From contig JAFEFU010000071.1 in NCBI GenBank assembly GCA_018240425.1, positions 287,419-351,418 on the forward strand: a stretch of 64,000 bases of DNA, in the 5' to 3' direction. The position numbers and the translations under genes are program-made. Under the pieces are notes generated by a model that saw nothing but the letters and a program-made list of their open reading frames with translations, was not told the origin of the DNA and ran no database searches. Position 1 is the first letter of the stretch. Every line of letters starts with the position of its first letter. This stretch comes from Pseudomonadota bacterium (GTDB taxonomy: Bacteria; Pseudomonadota; Alphaproteobacteria; Rhodobacterales; Rhodobacteraceae). This document shows, piece after piece, positions 1 through 8,552 of the stretch.

Positions 1-200
1 TCGCTCGCCGCCCCCTGCCGGGGCCGCAGTTCTACCGCGAGGTTGAAACGCAGCCTCTGGGTCTGGCCCCGTTCCTGCTGGAAGGCGCCGATCTCGGCCT
101 CGGCGAGATGATCGCGCAGGCTGATGCGGTCCGGCAGGGCGCCGGTCGCGGCCATGCGCACCTCGGGATGGTCGAATGCGTCGGAGATCTCGCTGGTCAC
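1..200 (-). CDS. folB: Dihydroneopterin aldolase FolB (5' part only, runs off the window)
   Basis: The first 66 codons of a gene that continues beyond base 1. FolB converts 7,8-dihydroneopterin to 6-hydroxymethyl-dihydropterin plus glycolaldehyde in folate synthesis, in the cytoplasm. The visible protein contains DRISLRDHLAEAEIGAFQ..ERGQTQRLRFN, the start pattern of the family: a short lead, the D-x-I-x-L-R strand, the E-x-G-A-F (usually IGI/IGA) turn, then E-x-x-x-x-Q-x-x-x-x-x. A GTG at 198-200 is taken as start because no in-frame ATG lies upstream and a G-rich GGCGGGG precedes it; an internal ATG 15 codons later is the alternative. The next folate enzyme, folK, lies 21 kb away, so the pathway is not clustered here. 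Confidence 0.8.
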   Translation of the reverse strand, partial: MTSEISDAFDHPEVRMAATGALPDRISLRDHLAEAEIGAFQQERGQTQRLRFNLAVELRPRQGAAS

Positions 201-275
201 GCCGGCCCCGCCTGGTTGGTTCCCGACGGTGATAGCGGCAGACCGCGCGCGGCGAAAGGGCCGCGCGCAGTGGAC

Positions 276-959
276 TCAGTTCATCGCCGTCACGATCGGC
301 TGGCGGTAGAACAGGTGCTGGCCGATGCGGGCGGTCAGGTCGAAGCGGCCCGACCAGCCGGTGCGCGCGCCGGTGGTGTGGAAATAGGTCGCGCCCTTGG
401 TCAGGCCGCGCGGTGCCCCTTCCATGTAGACGGCGGCGATCTTCTTGGCCACGAACCAGGCGGACTTGTCGGCAATCGCGTCGGAATAGCCGTCGCAGGT
501 GAACGAGAACTGACAGCCGCCGGCGCCCGACTGGTTGACCACGCTGCACACGGTCTTGGGAAACTGCGGGCTGTCCACGCGGTTCAGCACCACTTCGGCG
601 ACCGCGGCCTGGCCCTTGATCGGCTCGCCACGCGCCTCGAAGTAGATGGCGCGCGCCAGGCAATCGAGCTGGGCCGATGGTTTCGCGTCCGGGATCGCCT
701 GCACCCAGGCCGCATCGAAGGTCATTGCCGCCGCGCCCTTGGACGAGCGAGTCTCGACCGGAGGAGCAACGATTTCAGTGAAGTGACCGGCGTCAACGGC
801 GCCGATCGCGTCCTTTTCCTGCCCGAACAGCGCAACCAGGTTCACCCCAAGCGCGGCCGTGGCATCGTTCGACTGGCTCACCGTCATATCGGCATGCGCA
901 GCGTGTCCCAGGGCAAGAAGCATGACCATGCCTCCGGCCCAGCACTTCAGCGATGTCAT
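276..959 (-). CDS. Secreted cell wall hydrolase, SleB/Hydrolase_2 family
   Basis: 227 residues. An N-terminal signal peptide (about residues 1-23, hydrophobic core MVMLLALGHA, cleavage after AHA) sends it to the periplasm. Residues about 98-215 form the SleB-like hydrolase domain: LARAIYFEARGEP with the presumed catalytic Glu at 108, VLNRV, a cysteine-containing segment ending CQFSFTCDG, and ATYFHTT. The family cleaves peptidoglycan and was named for the spore cortex enzyme, but in non-sporulating alphaproteobacteria it is a general wall hydrolase of unsettled role. It stands alone between folB and the PPDK-like gene, with about 210 bp of non-coding DNA upstream that must hold its promoter. 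Confidence 0.85.
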   Translation of the reverse strand: MTSLKCWAGGMVMLLALGHAAHADMTVSQSNDATAALGVNLVALFGQEKDAIGAVDAGHFTEIVAPPVETRSSKGAAAMTFDAAWVQAIPDAKPSAQLDCLARAIYFEARGEPIKGQAAVAEVVLNRVDSPQFPKTVCSVVNQSGAGGCQFSFTCDGYSDAIADKSAWFVAKKIAAVYMEGAPRGLTKGATYFHTTGARTGWSGRFDLTARIGQHLFYRQPIVTAMN

Positions 960-1171
960 TTATGGTTCCCGAGTGGTTTCGTCGTGCCACAGCCCCCAGG
1001 CGATGACCCGTGCGGGAATAGAGAGCCTTGGCCAGCGCGTCCAGCCGAAAGGACAAGCGCAGCCTTTCTGAGCGGCATTTCGCCGATCAGCGCGAATCAG
1101 TAAGGCCCATTTTTGTGGGTTATGCCTTCATAATTAGGGGGAATTCACTGTCGCGAAAAGCGAAATCTTGG

Positions 1172-3700
1172 CTATTTCGGGTCGGTCAGCGCAAGATGTG
1201 CGGCGGCCAGACGGGCCACCGGAACCCGGAAGGGCGAGCAGGAAACATAGTCGAGCCCGGCCTTGCGGCAGAAGGCGATCGAGGCCGGGTTGCCGCCATG
1301 TTCGCCGCAGACCGACAGGGTCAGGTCGGCGCGATTCTCGCGGCCGCGCTCGCAGCCGATCAGGATCAGCTCGCCCACCCCGTCCACATCCAGGACATGG
1401 AACGGATCCTCTGAAAACACGCCCTGATTGACATAGGCCGACATGAAGCGGCCGGCATCGTCGCGCGACAGGCCGTAGGTCATCTGGGTCAGGTCGTTGG
1501 TGCCGAAGGACAGGAAGGCCGCGTGCTGGGCGATCTCGCCGGCGCGCAGGGCCGCGCGCGGGGTCTCGACCATGACACCCAGCCGATAGTCGAAGTCGGC
1601 GCCCTGCTCGTTCTTCACGGCCGCCGCGATCGCGTCGATGCGGTTCTTGACCAGCTCGACCTCGCGCCGGGCCGAGACGAGGGGGATCATCACCTCGGGC
1701 ACCACCTCGGCGCCGCGGCGGCTGGCCTCGACCGTGGCCTCGAAGATGGCGCGGGCCTGCATCTCGTAGATCTCGGGCACGGTGACGCCAAGGCGCACCC
1801 CGCGCATCCCCAGCATCGGGTTGAACTCGGACAGGGCCTCGGCGCGGCGGGTGACATCGGAGAGGGGCTTGTCCAGCGCCTCGGCCAGCTCGCGCATCCC
1901 CTCGCGGTCCTGGGGCAGGAATTCGTGCAGGGGCGGGTCGAACAGGCGGATGCAGACCGGAAGCCCGGCCATGATGTCGAAAAGCGCGATGAAGTCGGCG
2001 CGCTGCATCGGCAGCAGCCGGTCGAGCGCGACCTGACGGTCCTTGTCCGTGTCGGCAAAGATCATCTCGCGCATGACCGTCAGGCGGTCCTCGTCGAAGA
2101 ACATGTGTTCGGTCCGGCACAGGCCGATCCCCTCGGCCTCGAACATGCGGGCGGTGCGGGCATCGTCGGGCGTGTCGGCATTGGCGCGCACGCCGATGTC
2201 GCGGACATTGTCGGCCCAGTGGAGGAGCGTGGTGAAATATTCGTCCAGCGCCGGCTCGAGCATGGGGGCCGATCCGGCCAGGACCTCGCCCGAGGTGCCG
2301 TCGACGGTGATCACGTCGCCCTCGCCAAACAGCCGGCCGTCGGCGGCGGTCAGGGTCTTGTCGCGCGGGTTCAGCCGGATGTCGGAGGCGCCGACGATGC
2401 AGGGAAGGCCAAGGCCGCGGGCGATCACCGCCGCATGGCTGGTGATGCCGCCGCGTTCGGTCAGGACGGCAACGGCGGCGTGCATCCCGCGGATGTCCTC
2501 GGGGGCGGTCTCGCGGCGCACAAGGATGCAGGCCTCGCCGTGGGCGGCGCTGGCCTGGGCATCGACGGCCGAAAAGACGATCCTGCCGGCCGCCGCCCCT
2601 GGCGAGGCGGCAATGCCGCGCGCGAACGCATCGCGGGTGCCGCGCGGATCGACCTGATAGTGCAGGAGTTCCGACAGGGCGCGCGGCTCGACGCGCAAGA
2701 GCGCCTCGTCGCGCCCGATGATCCCGTCGCGCGCCAGGCTGACGGCGATGCGGACCGCGGCGCGGGGCGAGCGCTGGACCTTGACCGCGTCGATGATCTT
2801 CAGGGCGCCGTTCTCGACGGCGAATTCGACCTGCATCTCCTCGCGCAGCTTTTCGCGGGCGGCGATGCAGTGGCGCTGAAGGTCGGCGAAGATCCCGGGC
2901 GCGGTCTCCTCGAGCGAGGCACCGCGCTTGTCGCGCACCAGGTAAAGCGTCTCTTCGGCCTTGCGGTCGGCGGGCCGCTGGCCGCGGAAGCGGCCGGTCG
3001 CCTGCGGCACTCCGGTCACGCTGTCGACCATCTGCATGGTCCCGAAGCCCGCCAGCCCCGGCCCGACCATCTGCACCATCTCCTCGACGATCAGGCCAAG
3101 GGCTGCATCGGACGGCGCCCCCTTGGCCTGGCGCAGGAGCCGCGCCGTGGTCCCCTCCCAGGCCCGCGCCATCGAGCGCAGCACTTCGGCCAGCTGTCGG
3201 GCCGGAGACTGGGGGAACTCTTCGTCCATCTCGGCCTCGTAGGCCGCAAGCGCGGCGGCGAGCGCCGTGGGTGAGGCCTCGGCGGCGAACATGTCGGGGT
3301 CAAGCCGCGCGACATGGATGGCGTAGGATTGGACAAAGGTCAGGTAGATCGCATCGGCGGTGGCGGCCCCGTGGCTTTCGCGCATCGCCGCATGGCGGGC
3401 GGCGTTCAGCCCCACGTTCAGCACCGTCCCCGGCCCGCCCCACTCGGGGTTGGCGGGGCTGGAGCGGACGGCAAGCAGGGGTGCTTCGCCGAACAGGGCC
3501 GCCAGCCGTTCGGTGTCGGGCATCTGGCCGGCGGCGATGGCGCGCACCGTGTCGCAGGAGAGCGCCACCGTCTTCGGCACCGGCATCTCCAGCCGGATCA
3601 GCCGTTGCAGGCATTTGGCCCGCCAGCCGTGGCGCGTGGCATCGATCCCCGCCGATGGGGTGATCTCGACATATTCGGCGAAGTCCTGATGTTTCTGCAC
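1172..3700 (-). CDS. ppdK: Pyruvate, phosphate dikinase-like PEP-utilising enzyme
   Basis: About 842 residues. PPDK interconverts pyruvate + ATP + Pi and PEP + AMP + PPi through a swivelling phospho-histidine domain. The swivel motif GGITSHAAVIARGLGLPC carries the His (about residue 422) and the C-terminal TIM-barrel domain ends with the CGEHGGNP motif holding the catalytic Cys (about 798). The N-terminal ATP-grasp part is short and divergent: the usual glycine-rich GGKGANL entry is missing and the G-M-M-D-T-x-L-N-x-G block is GGPGTVLNVG. Start: GTG at 3700, preceded by AAAGGAA at a good distance; an ATG at 3727 without a ribosome site is the alternative. It follows glyS by about 100 bp holding a GC hairpin repeat. 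The C-terminal half is certain; nucleotide use is not. Confidence 0.8.
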   Translation of the reverse strand: MQKHQDFAEYVEITPSAGIDATRHGWRAKCLQRLIRLEMPVPKTVALSCDTVRAIAAGQMPDTERLAALFGEAPLLAVRSSPANPEWGGPGTVLNVGLNAARHAAMRESHGAATADAIYLTFVQSYAIHVARLDPDMFAAEASPTALAAALAAYEAEMDEEFPQSPARQLAEVLRSMARAWEGTTARLLRQAKGAPSDAALGLIVEEMVQMVGPGLAGFGTMQMVDSVTGVPQATGRFRGQRPADRKAEETLYLVRDKRGASLEETAPGIFADLQRHCIAAREKLREEMQVEFAVENGALKIIDAVKVQRSPRAAVRIAVSLARDGIIGRDEALLRVEPRALSELLHYQVDPRGTRDAFARGIAASPGAAAGRIVFSAVDAQASAAHGEACILVRRETAPEDIRGMHAAVAVLTERGGITSHAAVIARGLGLPCIVGASDIRLNPRDKTLTAADGRLFGEGDVITVDGTSGEVLAGSAPMLEPALDEYFTTLLHWADNVRDIGVRANADTPDDARTARMFEAEGIGLCRTEHMFFDEDRLTVMREMIFADTDKDRQVALDRLLPMQRADFIALFDIMAGLPVCIRLFDPPLHEFLPQDREGMRELAEALDKPLSDVTRRAEALSEFNPMLGMRGVRLGVTVPEIYEMQARAIFEATVEASRRGAEVVPEVMIPLVSARREVELVKNRIDAIAAAVKNEQGADFDYRLGVMVETPRAALRAGEIAQHAAFLSFGTNDLTQMTYGLSRDDAGRFMSAYVNQGVFSEDPFHVLDVDGVGELILIGCERGRENRADLTLSVCGEHGGNPASIAFCRKAGLDYVSCSPFRVPVARLAAAHLALTDPK

Positions 3701-3752
3701 CGCAGCGATTCCTTTCGCGCGCAGCATACGCCGGTTCTGATTCGGGGCAAGC

Positions 3753-3800
3753 GCGGGGGCGCCGCCCCCGCACCCCCGGGATATTTAGGGACAGAAAATG
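3753..3800 (+). repeat. GC hairpin plus GATATTT intergenic repeat, copy 1
   Basis: A G/C inverted repeat (GCGGGGGC near 3753 pairing with GCCCCCGC near 3764) is followed by CACCCCCGGGATATTTAGGG and ACAGAAAATG. A second copy of the same layout lies at 19656-19710 on the other strand. It sits between glyS and the PPDK-like gene and could act as a transcription attenuator or mRNA stabiliser; repeats of this look are common between genes in this bacterial family (recollection, not searched). Confidence 0.6.
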
Positions 3801-3804
3801 GGGA

Positions 3805-6174
3805 TCAGCCCTCGATTTTCGTCAAATCTGCCACAGAAAGGCAGATGGCACGGATGCGGCTGAGCAGGTTCAGCCGGTTGCGGCGCACGACCGGGTTGTC
3901 GCTGTTGACCTGAACGGCGGTGAAGAAGGCGTCGATCGGGGCGCGGAGCGCCGCCATCGCCGACATGGCGGTGGCGAAGTCCTCGGCCTGCATCGCCGGC
4001 TGGATCGTGGCGTCGGCCCGGTCGAGCGCGGCGAAGAGGATGCGCTCGCTCTCGTCCTCGGCGAACTTCGGATCGGCGCCGAACGAGTATTCGACCCCGT
4101 CCTTTTCCTCGGCCTGGGTCAGGATGTTGTTGGTGCGGCGGAAGCCCTGCAGCAGGTTCTCGCCGTCGTCGGTCTTGAGGAACGCCGCCAGCGCCTCGGC
4201 GCGTTTGACGAGGAGGGTGAGGTCGTCGTTACCCGGCATGGCGAGGCAAGCGTCGATCACGTCATGGCGAATGCCCTGGTCGCGGAGGTGGACTTTGAGG
4301 CGGTCGTGGAAGAAAGAGAGGAGGTCGGCGGCAAGCCCGTTTGCAGGCGAATTGCGTGGGGTGAATACCTGCGCTTCCGGGTTTTTCTCAACGTAGTCCC
4401 AGTATCCGCCATATCTTGCAGCAAGCTCCGGATTCTCTACACGCCACATCAAATCGGTACGCGCAATGTCCCCAACAATTGCGTCATCACCGGCATAGGT
4501 AAGAACGTCATCAATTCTCTCCTCAAAATCGTTGCTGGATAGCTCCAACCCTTCTTCAGTTCGCAGCAGTTCGGCCATCAAACCAGCAAACTCGGCGCGC
4601 GACCGTTGGTATACTTCGCGCATGGCCTGCTGCCTCTGACCCTCATGACGATCAAATGCGAATGATGAGGAGGCAAAGACGCCTATCCGCACCCCATTCC
4701 CCAACACCAGCCTGATCACCCCGAGCGCCGCCCGCCGCAGCGCGAACGGATCCTTGCTCCCGGTCGGCTTCTCGTCGATCGCCCAGAAGCCGCACAACGT
4801 GTCGATCTTGTCGGCCAGCGCCACCGCCACGCTCACCGGCTCGGAGGGCACATCGTCCGAGGGCCCGAGCGGCTGGTAATGCGCCTTGCAGGCCAACGCC
4901 ACCGGCTCCGGCAGCCCCTCGGCGCGGGCGTAGTAGCTGCCCATCGTGCCCTGCAGTTCCGGGAACTCGCCGACCATCGCCGATTGCAGGTCGGCCTTGA
5001 CCACCCGCGCCGCCTCGGCGGCCAGATCGGGGGCGGCGCCGACCAGGGGCGCGATTTCGCGGGCCAGCGCGGCGATGCGGCCGATCCGGTCGGCCTGGGA
5101 CCCAAGCTTGTTGTGAAAGGTGACATGGGCCAGCCCCGCCGCCATCCCCTCCATGCCCACGGTCCTGACCGTCCGCAGGTCATTCTCCCAGAAGAACTTG
5201 GCGTCCGACAGCCGCGCCGCCAGCACCTTCTGGTTGCCCTTCAGGATCGTCGCGCCGTGGTCGGCGGTCTCGGTGTTGGCCACCGTGACGAAGCCCTCGA
5301 TCCGCCCGGTATTCGGATTGCGCAGCGAAAAGAACTTCTGATGCTCGCGCATCGAGGTCTGCAAGACCTCGGGCGGCAGGTCCAGGAAGTCCGCGCCGAT
5401 CTTGCCCAGCAGCACCACCGGCCATTCGACCAGCCCCGCGACCTCGGCCAGAAGCCCCTTGTCCTCGACCACCTCAAGGCCAGCGGCAAAGGCGGCGTTG
5501 GTGGCGTCGGCCCAGATGCGGGCCTCGCGCTCGGCCGGGTCGAGCACGACATGGGCGCGCTTCAGTTTCGCCGCGTAGTCGTCGAAGGAGGTGACCGTGA
5601 TCGCGCCCTTCGACAGGAAGCGATGGCCCCGGGTGGTGTTGCCGGCAGCGATGCCGTCGACCGCCAGCGGCACGACCTGCGCCCCATGTTCGTCGGTCAG
5701 GATGCAGAGGATCGAATGCAGCGGCCGCACCCAGCGCAGGCTGCCCGCCCCCCAGCGCATCGACTTCGGCCAGGGGAAATTGCGGATCGCCCCTTCCAGC
5801 ACCTCGGCGACGATCTCGGGTGCCTTGCGACCCGGCCTGGTCATCACCGCGAAATAGACCTGGCCCTTCTTGTCGTCGCGCACCTGAAGCTGCTCGCGGG
5901 TGAGGCCGGTCGAGCGCAGGAAACCCTCGATCGCCGCCGCGGGCGCGGTGGTGGCGGGGCCTTTCCGTTCCTCGCGCAGCGCGGCACTTTCGCCGGTCAG
6001 CCCCTCGACGGCGAGCGTCAGGCGGCGGGGCGTGGAAAAGGCGGCGGCGCCGGCATAGGTCAGCCCCGCCCCGACCAGCCCGTCGGTGACGATCTTCTTC
6101 AGGTCGTCGCGGGCGCGGGCCTGCATCCGCGCCGGGATTTCCTCGGAAAAAAGCTCGATGAGAAGGTCGGGCAT
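3805..6174 (-). CDS. glyS: Glycyl-tRNA synthetase beta subunit, with an internal lower-GC insertion
   Basis: 789 residues, longer than the roughly 690-residue E. coli subunit. Together with GlyQ it forms the alpha2beta2 enzyme charging tRNA-Gly; the beta subunit mainly binds tRNA. It starts MPDLLIELFSEEIPARMQ, the invariant opening, and has the B5/HD-like core and a C-terminal anticodon-binding part (DALR-like, ending in RNRLNLLSRIR). Residues about 499-610 (4340-4680) replace a short linker after ALGVIRLVLGNG. That stretch is visibly AT-richer (near half GC against about two thirds around it) with codons unlike the rest, but stays in frame. The gene starts one base after the DUF6446 stop (TAACATG), so it is co-translated with the genes upstream. 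Confidence 0.93.
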   Translation of the reverse strand: MPDLLIELFSEEIPARMQARARDDLKKIVTDGLVGAGLTYAGAAAFSTPRRLTLAVEGLTGESAALREERKGPATTAPAAAIEGFLRSTGLTREQLQVRDDKKGQVYFAVMTRPGRKAPEIVAEVLEGAIRNFPWPKSMRWGAGSLRWVRPLHSILCILTDEHGAQVVPLAVDGIAAGNTTRGHRFLSKGAITVTSFDDYAAKLKRAHVVLDPAEREARIWADATNAAFAAGLEVVEDKGLLAEVAGLVEWPVVLLGKIGADFLDLPPEVLQTSMREHQKFFSLRNPNTGRIEGFVTVANTETADHGATILKGNQKVLAARLSDAKFFWENDLRTVRTVGMEGMAAGLAHVTFHNKLGSQADRIGRIAALAREIAPLVGAAPDLAAEAARVVKADLQSAMVGEFPELQGTMGSYYARAEGLPEPVALACKAHYQPLGPSDDVPSEPVSVAVALADKIDTLCGFWAIDEKPTGSKDPFALRRAALGVIRLVLGNGVRIGVFASSSFAFDRHEGQRQQAMREVYQRSRAEFAGLMAELLRTEEGLELSSNDFEERIDDVLTYAGDDAIVGDIARTDLMWRVENPELAARYGGYWDYVEKNPEAQVFTPRNSPANGLAADLLSFFHDRLKVHLRDQGIRHDVIDACLAMPGNDDLTLLVKRAEALAAFLKTDDGENLLQGFRRTNNILTQAEEKDGVEYSFGADPKFAEDESERILFAALDRADATIQPAMQAEDFATAMSAMAALRAPIDAFFTAVQVNSDNPVVRRNRLNLLSRIRAICLSVADLTKIEG

Positions 6175-6175
6175 G

Positions 6176-6652
6176 TTACTGGTCCGCGCTTTCGTTCAGT
6201 TGCTGCCAGGCGTAGGCCCGGCCATCGGCATAGACCGCGACCACGCGATCAACGCCGGGATGGATGTTCTCGTCCGACAGGAAGGCGACCGCCTTGCCCG
6301 CCTGCAAGTCGGCGTCCAGCTGGCCCGCGTCAAAGCAGGAAAACCAGTGCGGCGCGATCAGCGGCGTCGGATTGGCATAGACACGGTAGCTTTCGGTCAG
6401 AAGCGCGAGTGTCATGGGCGTGAGGAAGCAGGCACGGAAGCGCAGGGGCGAACTGTCGGCGTCGATCCCCTGGAAATCGCTGACCAGCATTGTCTCGGGC
6501 GCGCCGCCCGCGTCCGGGCGCAGATGGATGACCGCCCCGGGCGCGCCGGCCGCGAGCGGGCGGTAATAGGCATAGACCTGCAGGTAATAGATCGCCGCCC
6601 CGGCGATCAGCGCCGGCAGGAGGATGGCCCAGACGACATGCTTTCCCTTCAT
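6176..6652 (-). CDS. DUF6446-type membrane-anchored conserved protein
   Basis: 158 residues. Residues about 5-25 (VVWAILLPALIAGAAIYYLQ) form one membrane anchor or uncleaved signal; the rest is a small soluble domain likely outside the membrane, with a conserved-looking core FRACFLTPMTLALLTESYRVY and PLIAPHWFSCFDAGQLDADLQ. I recognise it as the family found beside glyQ/glyS in this bacterial group (DUF6446, recalled rather than searched); its function is not known. It lies 13 bp after the methyltransferase gene and one base before glyS, so it belongs to the glyQ-glyS transcript. The ATG at 6652 is chosen because upstream in-frame sequence is the antisense-like tail of the preceding gene. Confidence 0.75.
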   Translation of the reverse strand: MKGKHVVWAILLPALIAGAAIYYLQVYAYYRPLAAGAPGAVIHLRPDAGGAPETMLVSDFQGIDADSSPLRFRACFLTPMTLALLTESYRVYANPTPLIAPHWFSCFDAGQLDADLQAGKAVAFLSDENIHPGVDRVVAVYADGRAYAWQQLNESADQ

Positions 6653-6665
6653 CGCGGCTTCGGTC

Positions 6666-7364
6666 CTATGGCCAGTAAAGGTCGATGCGCGGCCGGTCGA
6701 CCTGCGCGGCCAGACGCCGCAGCCGCCTGACCTCGGCCAGCGTCTCGGGGGCCTGGGCCTCGTGGGTCTCGACGAACAGTGCATCGAAATTGCCCGGCAT
6801 GTCGCCGCCGAGGATGTCGGCGAGGATCTCGCGCTCGGAGCCCTCGATGTCCATCTTGATCAGGGCGACGTGGGGAAGGCCGGCCAGAAGGTCGCGGAAG
6901 GCCAGCTGCTCGACCGCGATCGTGCCGGGGGCGAACCGGTCGTCCTGACGGAAGACCACCGACGAGGCCTGCGACCAGCGGCCGGGATCGTCGGCATAGC
7001 CGATGGCGCGGCGCAGATGGACGGTACCCGAGGCGGCGCCGACCGCCTGCTGGTGCAGGGTGACGTTCGGCAGGTGGCCGACCGCCTCGGCCAGGCGGGC
7101 AAAGGTCTCGGGGTCGGGCTCGTAGGCGTGGACATGGGCGCCGGTCGCCGCCAGCCGCCAGGTGAAGGCCCCGAGGTTGGCGCCGAGGTCAAGGCAGACA
7201 TCGCCCGGCCCCAGCTGCGCGGCGCGGGCCTCGAACTCGGCAAGCGCGCGGGGCACATAGCGGCGCTTGAGCTTGCGGCCGGCGCTGCGGCCGATGGCAT
7301 TGTCCCAGGGCTCGATCCGGCTGAGCAGCGTCTGGAACAGGGTTTCGGGTCGATAGGCTGCCAT
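6666..7364 (-). CDS. FkbM family methyltransferase
   Basis: 232 residues. A class I SAM-dependent methyltransferase: motif I is VCLDLGANLGAFTWRLA (residues about 54-70), followed by HVHAYEPDPETFARL for the acidic residue that holds the ribose, and the FkbM-type IKMDIEGSEREIL later on. FkbM enzymes usually O-methylate sugars or small hydroxylated metabolites. The gene sits inside the glycyl-tRNA synthetase operon: its ATG follows the glyQ stop by two bases and DUF6446 follows after 13 bp. Nothing links its chemistry to tRNA charging, so co-transcription may only set expression level. Substrate unknown. Confidence 0.85.
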   Translation of the reverse strand: MAAYRPETLFQTLLSRIEPWDNAIGRSAGRKLKRRYVPRALAEFEARAAQLGPGDVCLDLGANLGAFTWRLAATGAHVHAYEPDPETFARLAEAVGHLPNVTLHQQAVGAASGTVHLRRAIGYADDPGRWSQASSVVFRQDDRFAPGTIAVEQLAFRDLLAGLPHVALIKMDIEGSEREILADILGGDMPGNFDALFVETHEAQAPETLAEVRRLRRLAAQVDRPRIDLYWP

Positions 7365-7366
7365 GA

Positions 7367-8299
7367 TCAGACCGGCTCCGCGGCCAGCACCCCGGCGGCA
7401 TCGGTCCTGACGAAGGCGTCGGCGCATTTCTTGGCGAGCGCCCGCACCCGGCCGATGTAGGCCTGCCGCTCGGTCACGGAAATCACGCCCCGCGCGTCCA
7501 GAAGGTTGAACAGGTGGCTGGCCTTGATGCACTGGTCATAGGCGGGATGGGCCATGATGATGCGCCGCCCGGCCTTGTCCATCTCGTCGGCGGACAGGAT
7601 GCGCTCGCATTCCGCCTCGGCATCCTTGAAATGCTGGAACAGCATCTCGGTGTCGGCCTGGTCGAAGTTGTGGCGCGAATATTCCTGTTCGGTCTGGCGG
7701 AAGATGTCGCCATAGGTCAGCGGGATCGGGGACTGCGGGTCGTTGAAGGGCATGTCCATGACGTGATCGGCGCCCAGCACATACATCGCCAGCCGTTCGA
7801 GCCCATAGGTCAGCTCGCCCGAGACCGGCTTGCAGTCATGGCCGCCGACCTGCTGGAAATAGGTGAACTGGCTGACCTCCATCCCGTCGCACCAGACCTC
7901 CCAGCCCAGCCCCCAGGCACCAAGCGTCGGGCTCTCCCAGTCGTCCTCGACAAAGCGGATGTCGTGCAGCGCAGGATCGAGGCCGATCGCGGCCAGCGAA
8001 CCGAGGTACAGGTCCTGCAGGTCGGGCGGCGAGGGTTTGATCAGCACCTGATATTGGTAATAATGCTGGAGCCGGTTGGGGTTCTCGCCATAGCGCCCGT
8101 CGGTCGGACGGCGCGAGGGCTGGACATAGGCCGCCGCCCAGGGCCTTGCACCGAGGCTGCGCAGCGTTGTCGCCGGATGGAAGGTGCCGGCGCCGACCTC
8201 CATGTCGTAGGGTTGCAGCACCGCGCATCCCTGGCCCGCCCAATAGGCCTGAAGCCGCAGGATGATGTCCTGGAACGAACGGGGGCGGGTCTGGGTCAT
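7367..8299 (-). CDS. glyQ: Glycyl-tRNA synthetase alpha subunit
   Basis: 310 residues, close to the E. coli length (303). The alpha subunit carries the class II catalytic core that activates glycine. [18 protein letters not shown] at the start, [16 protein letters not shown] (motif 2 region), [20 protein letters not shown] and the [12 protein letters not shown] motif 3 region are all present. ATG at 8299 gives the usual MTQ-RSFQ start; a further ATG five codons upstream (8314) is possible. It is the first gene of the run glyQ - FkbM - DUF6446 - glyS - PPDK-like, with the promoter expected in the 250 bp upstream. Confidence 0.96.
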   Translation of the reverse strand: MTQTRPRSFQDIILRLQAYWAGQGCAVLQPYDMEVGAGTFHPATTLRSLGARPWAAAYVQPSRRPTDGRYGENPNRLQHYYQYQVLIKPSPPDLQDLYLGSLAAIGLDPALHDIRFVEDDWESPTLGAWGLGWEVWCDGMEVSQFTYFQQVGGHDCKPVSGELTYGLERLAMYVLGADHVMDMPFNDPQSPIPLTYGDIFRQTEQEYSRHNFDQADTEMLFQHFKDAEAECERILSADEMDKAGRRIIMAHPAYDQCIKASHLFNLLDARGVISVTERQAYIGRVRALAKKCADAFVRTDAAGVLAAEPV

Positions 8300-8397
8300 G
8301 GCAAGCCTGCGCACGGGAAAGCGCGTTCTCCTTAGGCAACGGCACGGGTGGGGTCAATCGTTCCGCCGGTTTTTGGGGTGACGGCGCCGCCCATCCT

Positions 8398-8443
8398 GCC
8401 AGAGCCTGACCGACGCAGATGGAAGCGCCGGGCAGGCTCTGGC
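8398..8443. repeat. Perfect 11-bp inverted repeat between glyQ and the protease-like gene
   Basis: GCCAGAGCCTG at 8398-8408 and CAGGCTCTGGC at 8433-8443 are exact reverse complements, separated by 24 bases. They lie in the 253-bp divergent gap between glyQ (minus) and the gene starting at 8553 (plus). Just downstream (about 8472-8498) is AAACCGGATTCCACTTTTGC and CGG, which recalls an intergenic motif I have seen in other alphaproteobacteria. The rest of the gap shows no gene. Either a stem-loop or an operator fits. Confidence 0.5.
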
Positions 8444-8552
8444 GCCTTGATGGCCGCCTGTCTTTCGACAAAACCGGATTCCACTTTTGCCGGACAGGCT
8501 TTAGGGTCTGCGGCGGATTCGGCCAGCCGGTGCGGGCCAGAGGATTGGGTGC

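Noticed and set aside
1060..1171. Possible terminator after the PPDK-like gene
   Set aside because: Short TTTCGC/GCGA pairing only, with no clear stem and T run.
1523..3274. 583-codon open frame on the plus strand
   Set aside because: Antisense to the PPDK-like gene, whose catalytic motifs are clear.
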